NCBI RefSeq assembly: GCF_002871345.2
Contig: NZ_CP136964.1
Location: forward strand, 930,001-994,000
Length of the DNA stretch: 64,000 bases
Direction: 5' to 3'
Source: Nosocomiicoccus massiliensis
GTDB lineage: Bacteria > Bacillota > Bacilli > Staphylococcales > Salinicoccaceae
Shown here: positions 34,632 through 44,817 of the stretch, piece after piece
How the letters are laid out: each line of letters opens with the position of its first letter
Position numbering within the stretch: position 1 is the stretch's first letter
Program-made: the position numbers and the translations under genes
The notes under the pieces: model-generated
What the model was told of the DNA's origin: nothing
Databases searched by the model: none
What the model saw: only the letters and a program-made list of their open reading frames with translations

Positions 34632-35483
34632 TTGAAAGACTTAAAGCCTCCAATAACTTATGATGAGCAAATCGCTAAATTAGAACAAAGAGGTTGTTCA
34701 ATTACTGATAAAGAACAAACTAAAAAGATTCTTTCTCAAATTAACTACTATAAAATTTCAGCTTACTTACTGCCTTTTAAGACTCAGAACGATAAATATC
34801 AAAATATCGATTTTAATCGACTTAATAATATTTACCTTTTCGATAGAGAACTTAGAAATTTAATCCTCGAAATGATAGAACCTATTGAAACAGACTTGAA
34901 GACTAAGTTAGCATATTATTGTGCACATAAATATGGTTCAGAAGGTTATTTAAATAAGAATAATTTTAATGCTATGCACAATCATACAAAATTCCTTGAA
35001 ACAATCGAAAAGCTAAAAAGAAAGCAAAAGGATAAACTGTATGTTAAACACCATAAGAAAAACTATAATTCTCGTTTCCCAATATGGGTTATGGTAGAAA
35101 TGTTTTCTCTAACAACTACTTCAATTTTTTATAGTGACTTAAAAATAAGTGATCAAAAGCAAATCGCTCATTTATATAGAATAAATTATGCAAAGTTAAA
35201 AAGTTGGTTCCATTGTATAACTATTCTACGTAATATATGCGCGCACACTGATCGTATTTACTATAATACATTTACACAAATACCAAAAGGGTTTAACAAC
35301 AATTCGCGCAATAGAAGTTTGTGGCCATTATTTGTAATTATAAAGGAACTATATCCTGATAAAAATACATGGAATAATGAAATTCTTTCACGATTTAAAA
35401 ATCTTATTAAAAAGTACGAAAGTCATATTGATCTCCATCACTTAGGCTTTGAGATAGACTTTCAAAATGATTTAAAGAAATAG
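34632..35483 (+). CDS. Abi_2 (AbiD/AbiF-like) HEPN abortive-infection protein
   Basis: 283 residues from TTG 34632 with AAAGGTGAAG upstream. It has the Abi_2 blocks QINYYKISAYLLPF, LFDRELRNLILEMIEPIE, FPIWVMVEMFSL and the HEPN catalytic motif LRNICAHTDRIYY (Arg200, His205). Such proteins are predicted RNases that halt growth on phage infection. It is distinct in sequence from the frameshifted Abi_2 gene at 22.5 kb. It is preceded by a promoter-small RNA-terminator unit, implying read-through or RNA-based control. It ends at a strong stem-loop shared with the capsule operon end. Confidence 0.85.
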   Translation: MKDLKPPITYDEQIAKLEQRGCSITDKEQTKKILSQINYYKISAYLLPFKTQNDKYQNIDFNRLNNIYLFDRELRNLILEMIEPIETDLKTKLAYYCAHKYGSEGYLNKNNFNAMHNHTKFLETIEKLKRKQKDKLYVKHHKKNYNSRFPIWVMVEMFSLTTTSIFYSDLKISDQKQIAHLYRINYAKLKSWFHCITILRNICAHTDRIYYNTFTQIPKGFNNNSRNRSLWPLFVIIKELYPDKNTWNNEILSRFKNLIKKYESHIDLHHLGFEIDFQNDLKK

Positions 35484-35512
35484 CTGAGATATTAAATATC
35501 TCAGCTATTTCT
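35482..35512. terminator. Bidirectional terminator between Abi_2 and the capsule operon
   Basis: Twelve-base perfect stem AGCTGAGATATT and its complement (35482-35506) between convergent genes. Confidence 0.82.
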
Positions 35513-36485
35513 ATTCTATCTCTAAATTCTCTTTATACTTTCTCTCTGCTTCTTTTAGACTTTCTTCGTCAGGTAAGAAATACCATAATCCGTCTTCCAT
35601 AGTTTCTCCAGTACCCTCTAATTGAATACGTTCAACATTACGGCGTGCACCATTATACTTGGTACCAATATCTTGGATATCCGCCATCGTTAAGTCTGTT
35701 TTTACATTGTAGCCAAGTGTGTCTACAATCGAGTTAATTCTTGTAATCGAGCCAACGGATAATAACTTTTGACCTAATGCCTCAACGACGAGTTGTTGAC
35801 GATCCTGACGACCGAAGTCACCACCAGAACCTTCTTCATAACGACTTCTCGTAAACGCGAGAGCCTCAGTACCATCCATGTCATAAGGTAATCCTTCAAC
35901 ATACGAATTCCCTCTTACAGTAAACGTAGCATTACTTGTAACAGTTACGCCACCAACAATATCTATTAAATCTTTTAAACCATCCATATTAATACTCACA
36001 TAGTGGTCAATTGGCACATTCATTAGATTCTCAATTGAATCTTTTGCCATTTGTGGGCCACCGTAAGCATATGCGTGGTTGATTTTCTCAACCGTACCAT
36101 TTCCGACTATTTCAGCACGCGTATCTCTTGGGACACTTACCATTACCGTTTTATTAGTATTTGGGTTCACTGATAAAAGAATAATCGAATCCGAACGCTC
36201 GCCGAGTCCATCTCGAGATTCGTCAGAGTCAATACCGAATAACGCGATCGAAATCGGGTCTTTTTTATCAACATTTACATCTTCTCTTCTAAGTTTAGAA
36301 GCTTGTCTCTCTTCTGTACCTTCATTAATACTCGTACTCAATTGGTTTAACTTATAAAAAGTAAACACAGCAAAAGCAAGTCCTGCGATAATAAATAAAA
36401 GAAAACAAGTAAGTAGTACTTTTAGCCATACAGGCATTCTTTTTTTACGACGTCTTCGTTTTCTTACTTTTTGTCTCTCCTCCAA
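35511..36485 (-). CDS. LytR-CpsA-Psr family glycopolymer transferase
   Basis: 324 residues. A short basic cytoplasmic head (KVRKRRRRKKRM) and one membrane helix (about 19-42) precede an extracellular LCP domain with SIALFGIDSDE, RSDSIILLSVNPNT, VSVPRDTRAEI, EKINHAYAYGG and FTRSRYEEG, including the phosphate-binding arginines. LCP proteins transfer polyprenyl-linked capsule or teichoic acid onto peptidoglycan. It is the last gene of the minus-strand capsule operon, after the initiating sugar transferase, so capsule attachment to the wall is the likely job. Confidence 0.9.
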   Translation of the reverse strand: MEERQKVRKRRRRKKRMPVWLKVLLTCFLLFIIAGLAFAVFTFYKLNQLSTSINEGTEERQASKLRREDVNVDKKDPISIALFGIDSDESRDGLGERSDSIILLSVNPNTNKTVMVSVPRDTRAEIVGNGTVEKINHAYAYGGPQMAKDSIENLMNVPIDHYVSINMDGLKDLIDIVGGVTVTSNATFTVRGNSYVEGLPYDMDGTEALAFTRSRYEEGSGGDFGRQDRQQLVVEALGQKLLSVGSITRINSIVDTLGYNVKTDLTMADIQDIGTKYNGARRNVERIQLEGTGETMEDGLWYFLPDEESLKEAERKYKENLEIE

Positions 36486-36500
36486 AATTAGACATCCTTT

Positions 36501-37061
36501 CTAATGTTTCACACCATCCGAAGTTACAGTATTTTTAATAGTTTTAAATATAATATACATATCAATTAAAAAAGTTCTATTTTCAACGTAATACTTATCA
36601 AATTGAACTTTTTCATAATCGGATATATCGTCTCTTCCCATTACCTGAGCAAGACCAGTTAAACCTGGTCTAACAGTATGTACATTTTCTTTAGTTCTTG
36701 CTTCAATTAATTCATATTGGTTATAGAGTGCTGGTCTTGGACCCACAACTGACATATCACCTTTAATAATGTTATATAATTGAGGTAACTCGTCAATTGA
36801 AGTTTTTCTGATAAATTTTCCCGTCTTCGTAATGTATTTGCTAGCATCAATTTTATCAGTCGCTAAATGCGGTGTATCTATTCTCATTGACCTAAATTTA
36901 TAAATATCGAATAACTCGTTATTTAAACCTGGTCTTTTTTGAGTAAAGATAGCTGGACCTTCAGATTCTTTTTTTATTAAATAAGAAGTGACTAATAATA
37001 CTGGAGAAAATACAATTAATACAGCACTCGCACTAATAATATCAAATAGTCTTTTAATCAA
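36501..37061 (-). CDS. Undecaprenyl-phosphate sugar phosphotransferase (CapM-type)
   Basis: 186 residues, short bacterial sugar transferase. One N-terminal membrane segment (about 8-28) is followed by KRPGLNNELFDIYKFRSMR, TSIDELPQLYNIIKGDMSVV and GPRPALYNQ. It starts repeat-unit synthesis by putting a sugar phosphate on undecaprenyl phosphate at the inner membrane face, like S. aureus Cap5M/Cap8M, which are about the same length. Three bases separate it from the upstream epimerase gene. Confidence 0.88.
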   Translation of the reverse strand: MIKRLFDIISASAVLIVFSPVLLVTSYLIKKESEGPAIFTQKRPGLNNELFDIYKFRSMRIDTPHLATDKIDASKYITKTGKFIRKTSIDELPQLYNIIKGDMSVVGPRPALYNQYELIEARTKENVHTVRPGLTGLAQVMGRDDISDYEKVQFDKYYVENRTFLIDMYIIFKTIKNTVTSDGVKH

Positions 37062-37064
37062 ATC

Positions 37065-37949
37065 TTATTCTCCCTTATACTCTAATATTTGTTGTTCTAT
37101 TCCTTTTTCAAAAGAGCGTGGTTTAAAGTCAAAGTCTTTAGTTGCTTCATAATGACTAAAGTCTTTATCTTCTTGCATTCTTAAAACTTGTTCATCCTGA
37201 ATAGGAAACTTACTAGTTATTTTTTTACCGATTTTTGCTGTGTAATAAGAGAATTTTATAGGAATTCGAACAAAGCTAGTTTTTTTACCAAGTTTCCTAG
37301 AAACGATTTTAAGTAAATCTAAATATTCAATAGGTTTTTCCCCAGATAAATTATATTCTTTATTTTTGGTGACATCTTCATTATCCAAAACTTGCTTATA
37401 TGCAATGGCTAAATCTTTGCCATTTACAGGTTGCATAAGATTCTTTCCATTACCAAAAACTGGGTAGACTGGAGATTTGTCTAAAAACTTAATTAACTTA
37501 GACATATTTCTATCTCTCATAGAACCATAGATTATTGTTGGTCTTAATATAGTTATATTTATTTTATTTTTTAGTTTTAGCAATTCATCTTCAATAGCTA
37601 TATATTCTTCTGATGCGATCTTAAATTTGGAATATCTACCTGTTGTATGTACAGCTATAATCCAATCGACCTTATTTTCAATCGATGAATTAAATAAATT
37701 TTTACTCATTTGGATCCCAGCTATATGCAGTATTACATCGATATTTTCTGTGATTTTTTTAATAAATTTCTGATCTGTTAAATCTCCGTGATGCTCAATA
37801 ATATTCAATGATGATTTTTGAATGAAGGATCTAAGTGAATTATCTCTAACAACAACATGAATTTCTTCAAAATCGTTTTTTTCGTCTTCGAGATTTTTCA
37901 AAAATTCTTTACCCGAGAAACCTGTTGCTCCTGTTAATAACAATCTCAT
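37065..37949 (-). CDS. NAD-dependent sugar epimerase/reductase (CapN-like)
   Basis: 294 residues of the short-chain dehydrogenase fold. GATGFSGKEFL (residues 7-17) is the cofactor loop, and HIAGIQ and RPTIIYG follow. It resembles capsule proteins of the CapN type, which modify a nucleotide sugar before the initiating transferase acts. The usual YxxxK is not in its standard context (GRYSKFKIASEEY), as in several atypical family members. Follows the frameshifted glycosyltransferase in the operon. Confidence 0.78.
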   Translation of the reverse strand: MRLLLTGATGFSGKEFLKNLEDEKNDFEEIHVVVRDNSLRSFIQKSSLNIIEHHGDLTDQKFIKKITENIDVILHIAGIQMSKNLFNSSIENKVDWIIAVHTTGRYSKFKIASEEYIAIEDELLKLKNKINITILRPTIIYGSMRDRNMSKLIKFLDKSPVYPVFGNGKNLMQPVNGKDLAIAYKQVLDNEDVTKNKEYNLSGEKPIEYLDLLKIVSRKLGKKTSFVRIPIKFSYYTAKIGKKITSKFPIQDEQVLRMQEDKDFSHYEATKDFDFKPRSFEKGIEQQILEYKGE

Positions 37950-37957
37950 AAATACAC

Positions 37958-39107
37958 CTACTTGTTAGTTACTAAATTAAATATTTCGAGTTGCTTTTCT
38001 ACTACATCGTTCTCATTATAGAGTTTATGAGCACGCTCATAACCGTTTTCTTGCATCTTTGTTAATAATGCTCTGTCGCTATTTAATTTATCAATATATG
38101 AAGCGATTGCTTGACTATCATTTAATTCAAATAAGAAGCCCGTCTCGTTATTAACCACTTCTTCTCTTGAGCCTCTAATGTTAGTCGCTAAAACAGCATT
38201 TTTCATTGACATTGCTTCAATTATTGAACGTGGCATACCTTCTCTGTATGATGGTAAACAAAATACATCACTTGCATATAGATATTCATTTACATTTTCT
38301 ATTTGACCAGTAAAAATTACATTAGGATTATCTTCAAAATTTTTAAGTTTATTAAAAGTCTCAGTATCTCTTTCTCCAGGTGGTAGACTTCCTATAATAA
38401 TGTATTTTATATTATTAAATCCTAAAAGTTCTATACTTTCTAAAAAGTCTAAAATTCCTTTTTCCTCTACTAGCCTACCTATAAATGTTACTACAATATC
38501 TTCTTCACTAATACTATGTAGATTTCTAATATCTTCTCTTACTTTTGGAGATAAACTTTCGTAATTAAACTTTTTATCAAGAATCAATACCATTACTAAT
38601 GTGTATATGATTACTTTTATTTTTTAAAAAGTTATTGCTTTTTGCAATTTCATGATCTTCTATACTTTGAGTAAATATAAAATCTGTAAAATATCTGCCC
38701 ATATATTTTTCAATATTAAAATAAAATTTATAATCTTTTTCATTCATATCATCATGAAAATAAAATCCATGAGCTGTGTATATTATTGTTGGTACTCTAG
38801 CTAATTTTGCAGCTATTCTACCTAAAACAGCAGCAACAGGAGTGTGCACATGAACAATATCAGGATTAATTGCTTTAAATAACGTATACAGCTTGTATAT
38901 AGACTTTAAATTACTTAACGGACTAATCTTTCTATCAATTTTAATATCATGAAAAATTAAACCATCTTTTTTAATCTCATCTACATAATTTCCAGGTGAA
39001 CATGCAGTATGAACCTCAAAACCTGATTCTTTACTCGCCTTGTTAAGCGGTGCAAGGAAATTATTCATAGTCATATCAATTGCGGAAACTTGAACAATTT
39101 TTTTCAT
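37958..39107 (-). pseudogene. GT4 glycosyltransferase split by a single-base frameshift
   Basis: From ATG 39107 (GGGAG six bases upstream) the frame reads the N-terminal GT4 domain (MKKIVQVSAIDMTMNN, VHVHTPVAAVLGRIAA, YTAHGFYFHDD). It stops after ISNGIDS at 38577. The C-terminal domain (VTFIGRLVEEKGILDF, PSYREGMPRSIIEAMSMKNAVLATNIRGSREEV) continues in another frame to 37958. Removing one T from TCTTGAT near 38580 restores ISNGID-S-DKKFNYE. Intact length would be about 382 residues. The lesion may be a real mutation, a switchable slip site or a sequencing error. Confidence 0.88.
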
Positions 39108-39130
39108 ATAATTAACTCCCAAATAAATGA

Positions 39131-40096
39131 TTATATTAAATATCGACTGTCTATATCATCTAGCTTAATATTACTTCCCATTTCGATGCTTCGTTCTCTT
39201 GGTTTTATAACTAAATTTCCTCCGTTAGAGTAGAATGTCATTTCTCCAAAATAAACTTCATCTTCTGATACAATAAAATCTACTCTGCAATAAGGGAATT
39301 CTGCTGCAAGTTTCTCAGCTGCTTTCCACATTTTGTCCAAATCTTTACTAAATTGTATTTCTTTTGTTAGAGCAGGTCTTAACAATCCAATATCATCAAG
39401 TAAATTCAGGTTCTTATCATAATAGTTTATACTAGATTCACTTAATGATTGGATACCATTTGCATCAGTTAAGTTATCACATATTGTAAAAAATTCTACT
39501 TTACCATCTAACACAAAAAATTTATAATCATTAAACTTTTTCATATCTAAAAATGGTTCTACAACTAAAAGTGGCGAAATTCCATCATAATTCCATTCTC
39601 TAGAACGTTTATAATAATTAAAGTTTTGTGCTTTATCGAAATATTTCTTTGCTTTTTTAAGATTTGTATTATTTTTATCAATCATCATATTTAATCCTGA
39701 AGCATGGTTAGTCTTAATAAAAACTTTATCAGGAAGTTCTTTAAAATCAATATCATCAAAACTTTTATATGCGCCATAAATATTCATAAGATAATTAGAA
39801 AAACCTTTTTCTTCAACATATTGTCGTACACGATACTTATCTGAACACTTTTTCATTAACGGATTTCTATAATGAATTTTTAACCATAATACCTTTTCAT
39901 GAAATTCCTTTGGGTTTTCTAAATTAGGTGTTATTCCTGTATTTTTAATAAAATTTTTCTTAATAAACTCTTTATCAGTAAGATTCTTATTAAGAAATAT
40001 TTTAATATTCGACAAATAAACGTAGATATTTTTTGTGATACCCTTGTATAGTAGTTTCCTTAATATTCTTTTCAAATTAACTCTATTTATATTCAT
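39131..40096 (-). CDS. TupA-like ATP-grasp capsule enzyme
   Basis: 321 residues from ATG 40096, chosen because GGAG sits nine bases upstream and capL stops at 40099. Features include NPKEFHEKVLWLKIHYRNPLMKKCSDKY, VFIKTNHASGLN, LLVVEPFLD and YCRVDFIVSEDEVYFGEMTFYSNGG, all typical of the ATP-grasp TupA-like family found in polysaccharide clusters. These are thought to ligate amino acids or similar groups to sugars, or to act as atypical transferases. Substrate unknown. Confidence 0.82.
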   Translation of the reverse strand: MNINRVNLKRILRKLLYKGITKNIYVYLSNIKIFLNKNLTDKEFIKKNFIKNTGITPNLENPKEFHEKVLWLKIHYRNPLMKKCSDKYRVRQYVEEKGFSNYLMNIYGAYKSFDDIDFKELPDKVFIKTNHASGLNMMIDKNNTNLKKAKKYFDKAQNFNYYKRSREWNYDGISPLLVVEPFLDMKKFNDYKFFVLDGKVEFFTICDNLTDANGIQSLSESSINYYDKNLNLLDDIGLLRPALTKEIQFSKDLDKMWKAAEKLAAEFPYCRVDFIVSEDEVYFGEMTFYSNGGNLVIKPRERSIEMGSNIKLDDIDSRYLI

Positions 40097-40098
40097 TT

Positions 40099-41379
40099 CT
40101 ACAATCTCCACAGCTTCTGATTCTCTTTTAAATCTTGCTTTGAAATCATACCTTTGATATCAAAAATGATACCATCATCAGATACTAACTCTAGATAACT
40201 TGCTTTATTTTTAATATAGTCCTCATGTTGAACCGCAATAATTAAAGCATTTGAAACTTCTAACTCATCTTTTGCTTTTAAATCTACATCATAAAGTTGT
40301 TTAGCTTCTTTAGAATCCGCTTCAACATCATTCACTACTACATTTAGACCGTATTTCTCTAACTCATTAATTAAATCTACAGCTTTTGTATTTCTTAAAT
40401 CTGGACAATTTTCTTTAAATGTCATCCCTAAGAAATTCACAGCTTTTCCTTGAACTTCATGTCCATTTTTAAGTAGTTTTTGAACTATATCTGACGCGAT
40501 TAGCTTTGGCATATTATCGTTAATTCTACGTCCAGAAAGAATAACTTCAGGATGGTGTCCAAGTTCTTGTGCTTTATATGTTAAATAATAAGGATCAACA
40601 CCGATACAGTGTCCTCCAACTAGTCCTGGTCTGAAATCTAAGAAATTCCATTTTGTACGTGCTGCTTTTAGTACTTCATTGGTATCAATTCCAGCTTTGC
40701 TACAAATAATTGCAATTTCATTCATTAAAGCAATATTTACGTCACGTTGAGTATTTTCAATCACTTTAGCTGCTTCAGCAACTTTAATACTAGATGCTCT
40801 ATGAACACCAGCAGTAACTACTGATTCATAAACTTTAGCAATAATGTCTAAAACTTCATCGTTTTGTCCAGAAACAACCTTAATAATAGATTCAAACGTA
40901 TTAACCTTATCCCCTGGGTTAATACGTTCTGGAGAATAACCAACAAAGAAATCTTCCCCTGCTTTAAGCCCTGAGTATTTCTCAAGAACAGGTATACAAT
41001 CTTCCTCAGTAGCACCAGGGTACACCGTCGATTCAAAAACAACAATTGTACCTTTCGGAGCGTTCACTAACGCTTTTCCAACAGATTGGCTTGCACCAAG
41101 AAGCGGAGCTAGATTCGGCTGCTTATGCTCATTAATCGGTGTTGGAACCGCAACGATAATAAAGTCAGCTTGACTTAAGTCATCTAAATTAGTTGTATAC
41201 GAAATATCAGTTTTTTCTAAATTAGCAGCTTCCACCTCTTCTGTACGATCGTACCCTTTTTTTAATTCTTCAATTCTATTTTCATTAATATCAAAACCAA
41301 TTACATGTTGTTTCTTACCAAAAGTTACAGCCATCGGTAATCCTACATAACCGAGACCAACTACTCCTATTTTTCTCAT
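40099..41379 (-). CDS. capL: UDP-N-acetylhexosamine 6-dehydrogenase (CapL/WbpO/TviB type)
   Basis: 426 residues, full-length UDP-sugar 6-dehydrogenase. The NAD site is GVVGLGYVGLP (4-14), with the conserved AKVIENTQRDVNIALMNE and the catalytic Cys in GGHCIGVDPYYL. It oxidises UDP-GalNAc or UDP-GlcNAc-type sugars to uronic acids. The EN-TQRDVN signature suits the GalNAc type. Adjacent to capI, as in S. aureus type 1 capsule genes, so an acidic amino sugar in the capsule is likely. Confidence 0.88.
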   Translation of the reverse strand: MRKIGVVGLGYVGLPMAVTFGKKQHVIGFDINENRIEELKKGYDRTEEVEAANLEKTDISYTTNLDDLSQADFIIVAVPTPINEHKQPNLAPLLGASQSVGKALVNAPKGTIVVFESTVYPGATEEDCIPVLEKYSGLKAGEDFFVGYSPERINPGDKVNTFESIIKVVSGQNDEVLDIIAKVYESVVTAGVHRASSIKVAEAAKVIENTQRDVNIALMNEIAIICSKAGIDTNEVLKAARTKWNFLDFRPGLVGGHCIGVDPYYLTYKAQELGHHPEVILSGRRINDNMPKLIASDIVQKLLKNGHEVQGKAVNFLGMTFKENCPDLRNTKAVDLINELEKYGLNVVVNDVEADSKEAKQLYDVDLKAKDELEVSNALIIAVQHEDYIKNKASYLELVSDDGIIFDIKGMISKQDLKENQKLWRL

Positions 41380-41390
41380 ATTAGCACCTC

Positions 41391-42401
41391 TTATAGTTTT
41401 ATATCATAATAATTAATGTACCAATCAACAAACTCATTCACACCATCTTGAATATTAGTTTCAGGCTTAAAATCAATATCCCTAAATAAATCTTCAACAT
41501 TGGCGTAAGTTTCAGGAACGTCACCTGGCTGTAAATCCATATAGTTTTTCTTAGCTTCAATATTAAGCTTATTCTCAATTGCCTCAATGAATTCCATTAA
41601 GCGAACAGGGCTATTGTTACCTATGTTATATACTTTATATGGTGCATAAGACGAACCAGGGTCTGGATCATTACCATCCCATTCATTGTTTGGTCGTGCA
41701 GGTCTTTCAACTAATCTACTAATGGCTTCAACAATATCATCAACATAGGTAAAGTCACGCATCATATTACCATGATTATAAACATCGATTTCTTTACCTT
41801 CGATAATAGATTTTGTGAATTTAAATAGCGCCATATCCGGACGTCCCCATGGTCCATACACTGTAAAAAACCTAAGTCCTGTTGTTGGGATATTATATAA
41901 ATGGCTGTATGTATGCGCCATTAATTCATTAGATTTTTTTGTTGCTGCATATAAACTTAACGGATGATCTACATTATCACTTGTTGAGAAAGGTTTAGAA
42001 GTATTTGCACCATAAACAGAACTAGATGATGCATAAATCAAATGATTCACATCAAAATGACGGCAACATTCTAAAACATTCATGAAGCCAACAATATTCG
42101 AATCAATATACGCTCTTGGATTTTCTAAGCTATAACGTACACCCGCTTGAGCAGCTAAATTGATAACAATATCCGGCTGTTCTTTTCTAAAAACTTTCGT
42201 TAATTCATCATAATCTTCTAGATTAAGTTTATAAAAAGTATGATAATTTTCGTCAATAGTCTTTAATCTGTCCTCTTTTAATTGTGGATCATAATAATCA
42301 TTGATATTATCTACCCCAACAATAGAATGACCTTTTTCAATTAACTTTTTTGCTAAATGTGAACCAATAAATCCTGCAGTGCCTGTGATTAAAACTTTCA
42401 T
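41391..42401 (-). CDS. capI: Nucleotide-sugar 4-epimerase CapI
   Basis: 336 residues, extended short-chain dehydrogenase. [11 protein letters not shown] (7-17) binds NAD, YAATK is the catalytic Tyr-Lys, and [17 protein letters not shown] and [17 protein letters not shown] follow. It is strikingly similar to S. aureus CapI along most of its length. It should interconvert UDP-GlcA/GalA-type sugars for the repeat unit. Overlaps the upstream glycosyltransferase gene by four bases. Confidence 0.92.
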   Translation of the reverse strand: MKVLITGTAGFIGSHLAKKLIEKGHSIVGVDNINDYYDPQLKEDRLKTIDENYHTFYKLNLEDYDELTKVFRKEQPDIVINLAAQAGVRYSLENPRAYIDSNIVGFMNVLECCRHFDVNHLIYASSSSVYGANTSKPFSTSDNVDHPLSLYAATKKSNELMAHTYSHLYNIPTTGLRFFTVYGPWGRPDMALFKFTKSIIEGKEIDVYNHGNMMRDFTYVDDIVEAISRLVERPARPNNEWDGNDPDPGSSYAPYKVYNIGNNSPVRLMEFIEAIENKLNIEAKKNYMDLQPGDVPETYANVEDLFRDIDFKPETNIQDGVNEFVDWYINYYDIKL

Positions 42402-43447
42402 TTCAATACCTCTTCATAATATTTTTTATATTGCTCAACTATTTTTCTCATTGAATAATTATTTTGAATTATACAATAAGCTTCTTTAGATTTCTGTTTT
42501 AGAATCCTAGGATTGTGATATGCTTTCTCTAAAACTTTTATTAAGTCTTTGTAATTCATACTTATCCTAAATCCAGACTCTCTAATTATATCCCAACTTT
42601 CTCCAGCGTTTGTTGAAATAACTGGTACTCCAATAGACATTGCTTCACCTATAACATTAGGGTAACCTTCAGTCTTAGATGTAAGTACTAGAACATCAAT
42701 AACTTTATAAATATTAAATGGATCCTTTACTTCACCATGCCATTGAATTTTACTTTTTACATCATCAGATATAATTGATGAGAAACTTTCATAATTCATA
42801 TTACTGCCAGCAATATGAAGTTCAACATTTTTATCAATTGCAAATTCATTAAAAGCCCTAAATAACATTTGTTGGTTTTTAACAGGATGATTTCGTCCTA
42901 CATAACCTATTTTAAGAGAACCATTTGAACTATTACTTTGATACATATAATTTTTTAAGTGAAAACCGTTATTTATCACTACAGGTTTTTTTAAAAATAA
43001 TCCCTTATTTTCAAATTCATTTTTAGAAGCATTTGATACAAATACTGTTCCATCTACATATCCTAAATAACTACTTTCAATAACACTTTTACTCCTCGTA
43101 TATTTCTTTCTTACACCATGTCTAATATTTATCAGATATTTAGGCTTCTTTATCACATATTTAAGAATTGGAGAAATATAATTTAACTTTAGCCAAGTTT
43201 GGACAATATCAGGTTTCTCTTTTTTTATTATTGAAATAATTTTTGATATCATTTTAAATTTACCTAATATATTATTTTTTAAATTTAATTCAATAATATT
43301 AATATTTTCATTAATTTCATAATGAATGTTACTTTTTAGAACAGATATAATTACATGTTCATTTTCATTATCTAAATTAACGAGATTACTTAACATTCTC
43401 TCAGCACCTCCACTCTCGAGTGAAGTTATTACATGGACTATTTTCAC
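42398..43447 (-). CDS. GT4-family glycosyltransferase
   Basis: 349 residues, GT-B fold. The N-terminal [16 protein letters not shown] is typical of GT4 capsule enzymes. The C-terminal nucleotide-sugar site is seen as [13 protein letters not shown], then [22 protein letters not shown] with the EX7E-type glutamates. It adds one sugar of the capsule repeat unit on the lipid carrier; donor and linkage cannot be told. It overlaps capI and wzx at either end. Confidence 0.88.
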   Translation of the reverse strand: MKIVHVITSLESGGAERMLSNLVNLDNENEHVIISVLKSNIHYEINENINIIELNLKNNILGKFKMISKIISIIKKEKPDIVQTWLKLNYISPILKYVIKKPKYLINIRHGVRKKYTRSKSVIESSYLGYVDGTVFVSNASKNEFENKGLFLKKPVVINNGFHLKNYMYQSNSSNGSLKIGYVGRNHPVKNQQMLFRAFNEFAIDKNVELHIAGSNMNYESFSSIISDDVKSKIQWHGEVKDPFNIYKVIDVLVLTSKTEGYPNVIGEAMSIGVPVISTNAGESWDIIRESGFRISMNYKDLIKVLEKAYHNPRILKQKSKEAYCIIQNNYSMRKIVEQYKKYYEEVLK

Positions 43448-44817
43448 TAAAATTTCTCCTTCATTAAAACAGTTTCTTTAAATTTGAAATAACTTATACC
43501 AATATATATTGTTAAAATAAAAATTTTTATTGAAGCAGTTATATAAACATTTGTAAGATTAATATTCCAAACTATCAAAACAACAACAATTGTAATTAGT
43601 AAAAAATAAGATAGTTTTTTGGGATAAAAATTTAAATGCTTTTCTTTATTTAATTTTTTTAAAATCATAATATTAGAAATAGAAAATGCGATTAAACTAC
43701 TTATAGCTGCTGCTAAAACACCTATTAAGTTTAAGAGTAAACTATTGATAATTATATTTACTAATACTGCCACTATTGACGGTATTAGTATAATATTTGT
43801 TTTTTGTAATAATTGAACTGCTTGACCATAAATATATGAATTTACTCCATGAATGAAAGTAGCTAAAATAACAAAAACTATAATTAATTCGGTTGTTTTA
43901 TAATTAAATGAATTTAAAATAGTAACAAATTCAGGAGTTAGTACTAGTAAAGCAGCTACTAAGGGAATTGAAATCACGTATACAATTTCTATATATCTAT
44001 TAAACGTTTTAGTATAATCACCTTTTTGTTTCAAAACCCTTGGTAATGAGGCCATAGCCATAGCGCCCATCACCATATATAAACTATTATGAAATAAATC
44101 ATAAACTAAAGAGTAATAGCCGGTTCTTTTAACATCAAGAAAAAACGTAATTAAATACTTATCTATATTTTGTAATAACATACCAAGTGCAAAAGAAATA
44201 GTTAGAGGTAAACCATATACTAGGAAAGCTTTCATTAATTTGAAATCTTTTTCTAATTTAATTTTCTCTTTAAAATTAAAGAAGTAATATAAATTAGATG
44301 TTAATAATCCTATAGAATATGAAAGTAAAGATTGATCAAATGACAATTTATTATATATATAGATGAATAAAATTAAAGTTATAACAAAGAATATATTTTT
44401 TATTAAATTTCCAAATAAAACTAATTTAGGCTTTAGTATCGTTCGATAATAATTATTTAAAATCTCATTAACAATAAGATTACTCAACATAAATAAGAGC
44501 AAAAATATCTGTGTGATACCTAAGTTTAAACTTAAACCTACTATAGTTAAAATACCAACAATAATTATTAAAACTAAAAGTTGAAAAGTAAAAGTTTTAC
44601 CTAAAAAATTTGGAATCTGTCGATTATAAAACCTTATTAATCCTGATCTTATCCACTGTGAGCTTATAACGTTTATTAATCCAATACTTACTATCGCTAC
44701 ACTATATAAACCATAGTCATTAGGACTCATAAATTTAATGAAAATAAATAAAGCAACAAAACTTAAAATTGCAGGAAATATTCTTGAAAGCAAATAAATA
44801 AAACTATCTCTTAACAT
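43447..44817 (-). CDS. Repeat-unit flippase Wzx
   Basis: 456 residues, polysaccharide/MATE-like flippase fold with about 12-14 membrane helices and few charged residues between them. The N-terminal FIYLLSRIFPAILSFVALFIF and later YSLVYDLFHNSLYMVMGAMA fit Wzx/PST proteins. It moves undecaprenyl-linked repeat units across the membrane. It overlaps the wzy gene by seven bases. Codon use is strongly AT-biased compared with capABCD, as is common for serotype-specific genes. Confidence 0.87.
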   Translation of the reverse strand: MLRDSFIYLLSRIFPAILSFVALFIFIKFMSPNDYGLYSVAIVSIGLINVISSQWIRSGLIRFYNRQIPNFLGKTFTFQLLVLIIIVGILTIVGLSLNLGITQIFLLLFMLSNLIVNEILNNYYRTILKPKLVLFGNLIKNIFFVITLILFIYIYNKLSFDQSLLSYSIGLLTSNLYYFFNFKEKIKLEKDFKLMKAFLVYGLPLTISFALGMLLQNIDKYLITFFLDVKRTGYYSLVYDLFHNSLYMVMGAMAMASLPRVLKQKGDYTKTFNRYIEIVYVISIPLVAALLVLTPEFVTILNSFNYKTTELIIVFVILATFIHGVNSYIYGQAVQLLQKTNIILIPSIVAVLVNIIINSLLLNLIGVLAAAISSLIAFSISNIMILKKLNKEKHLNFYPKKLSYFLLITIVVVLIVWNINLTNVYITASIKIFILTIYIGISYFKFKETVLMKEKF

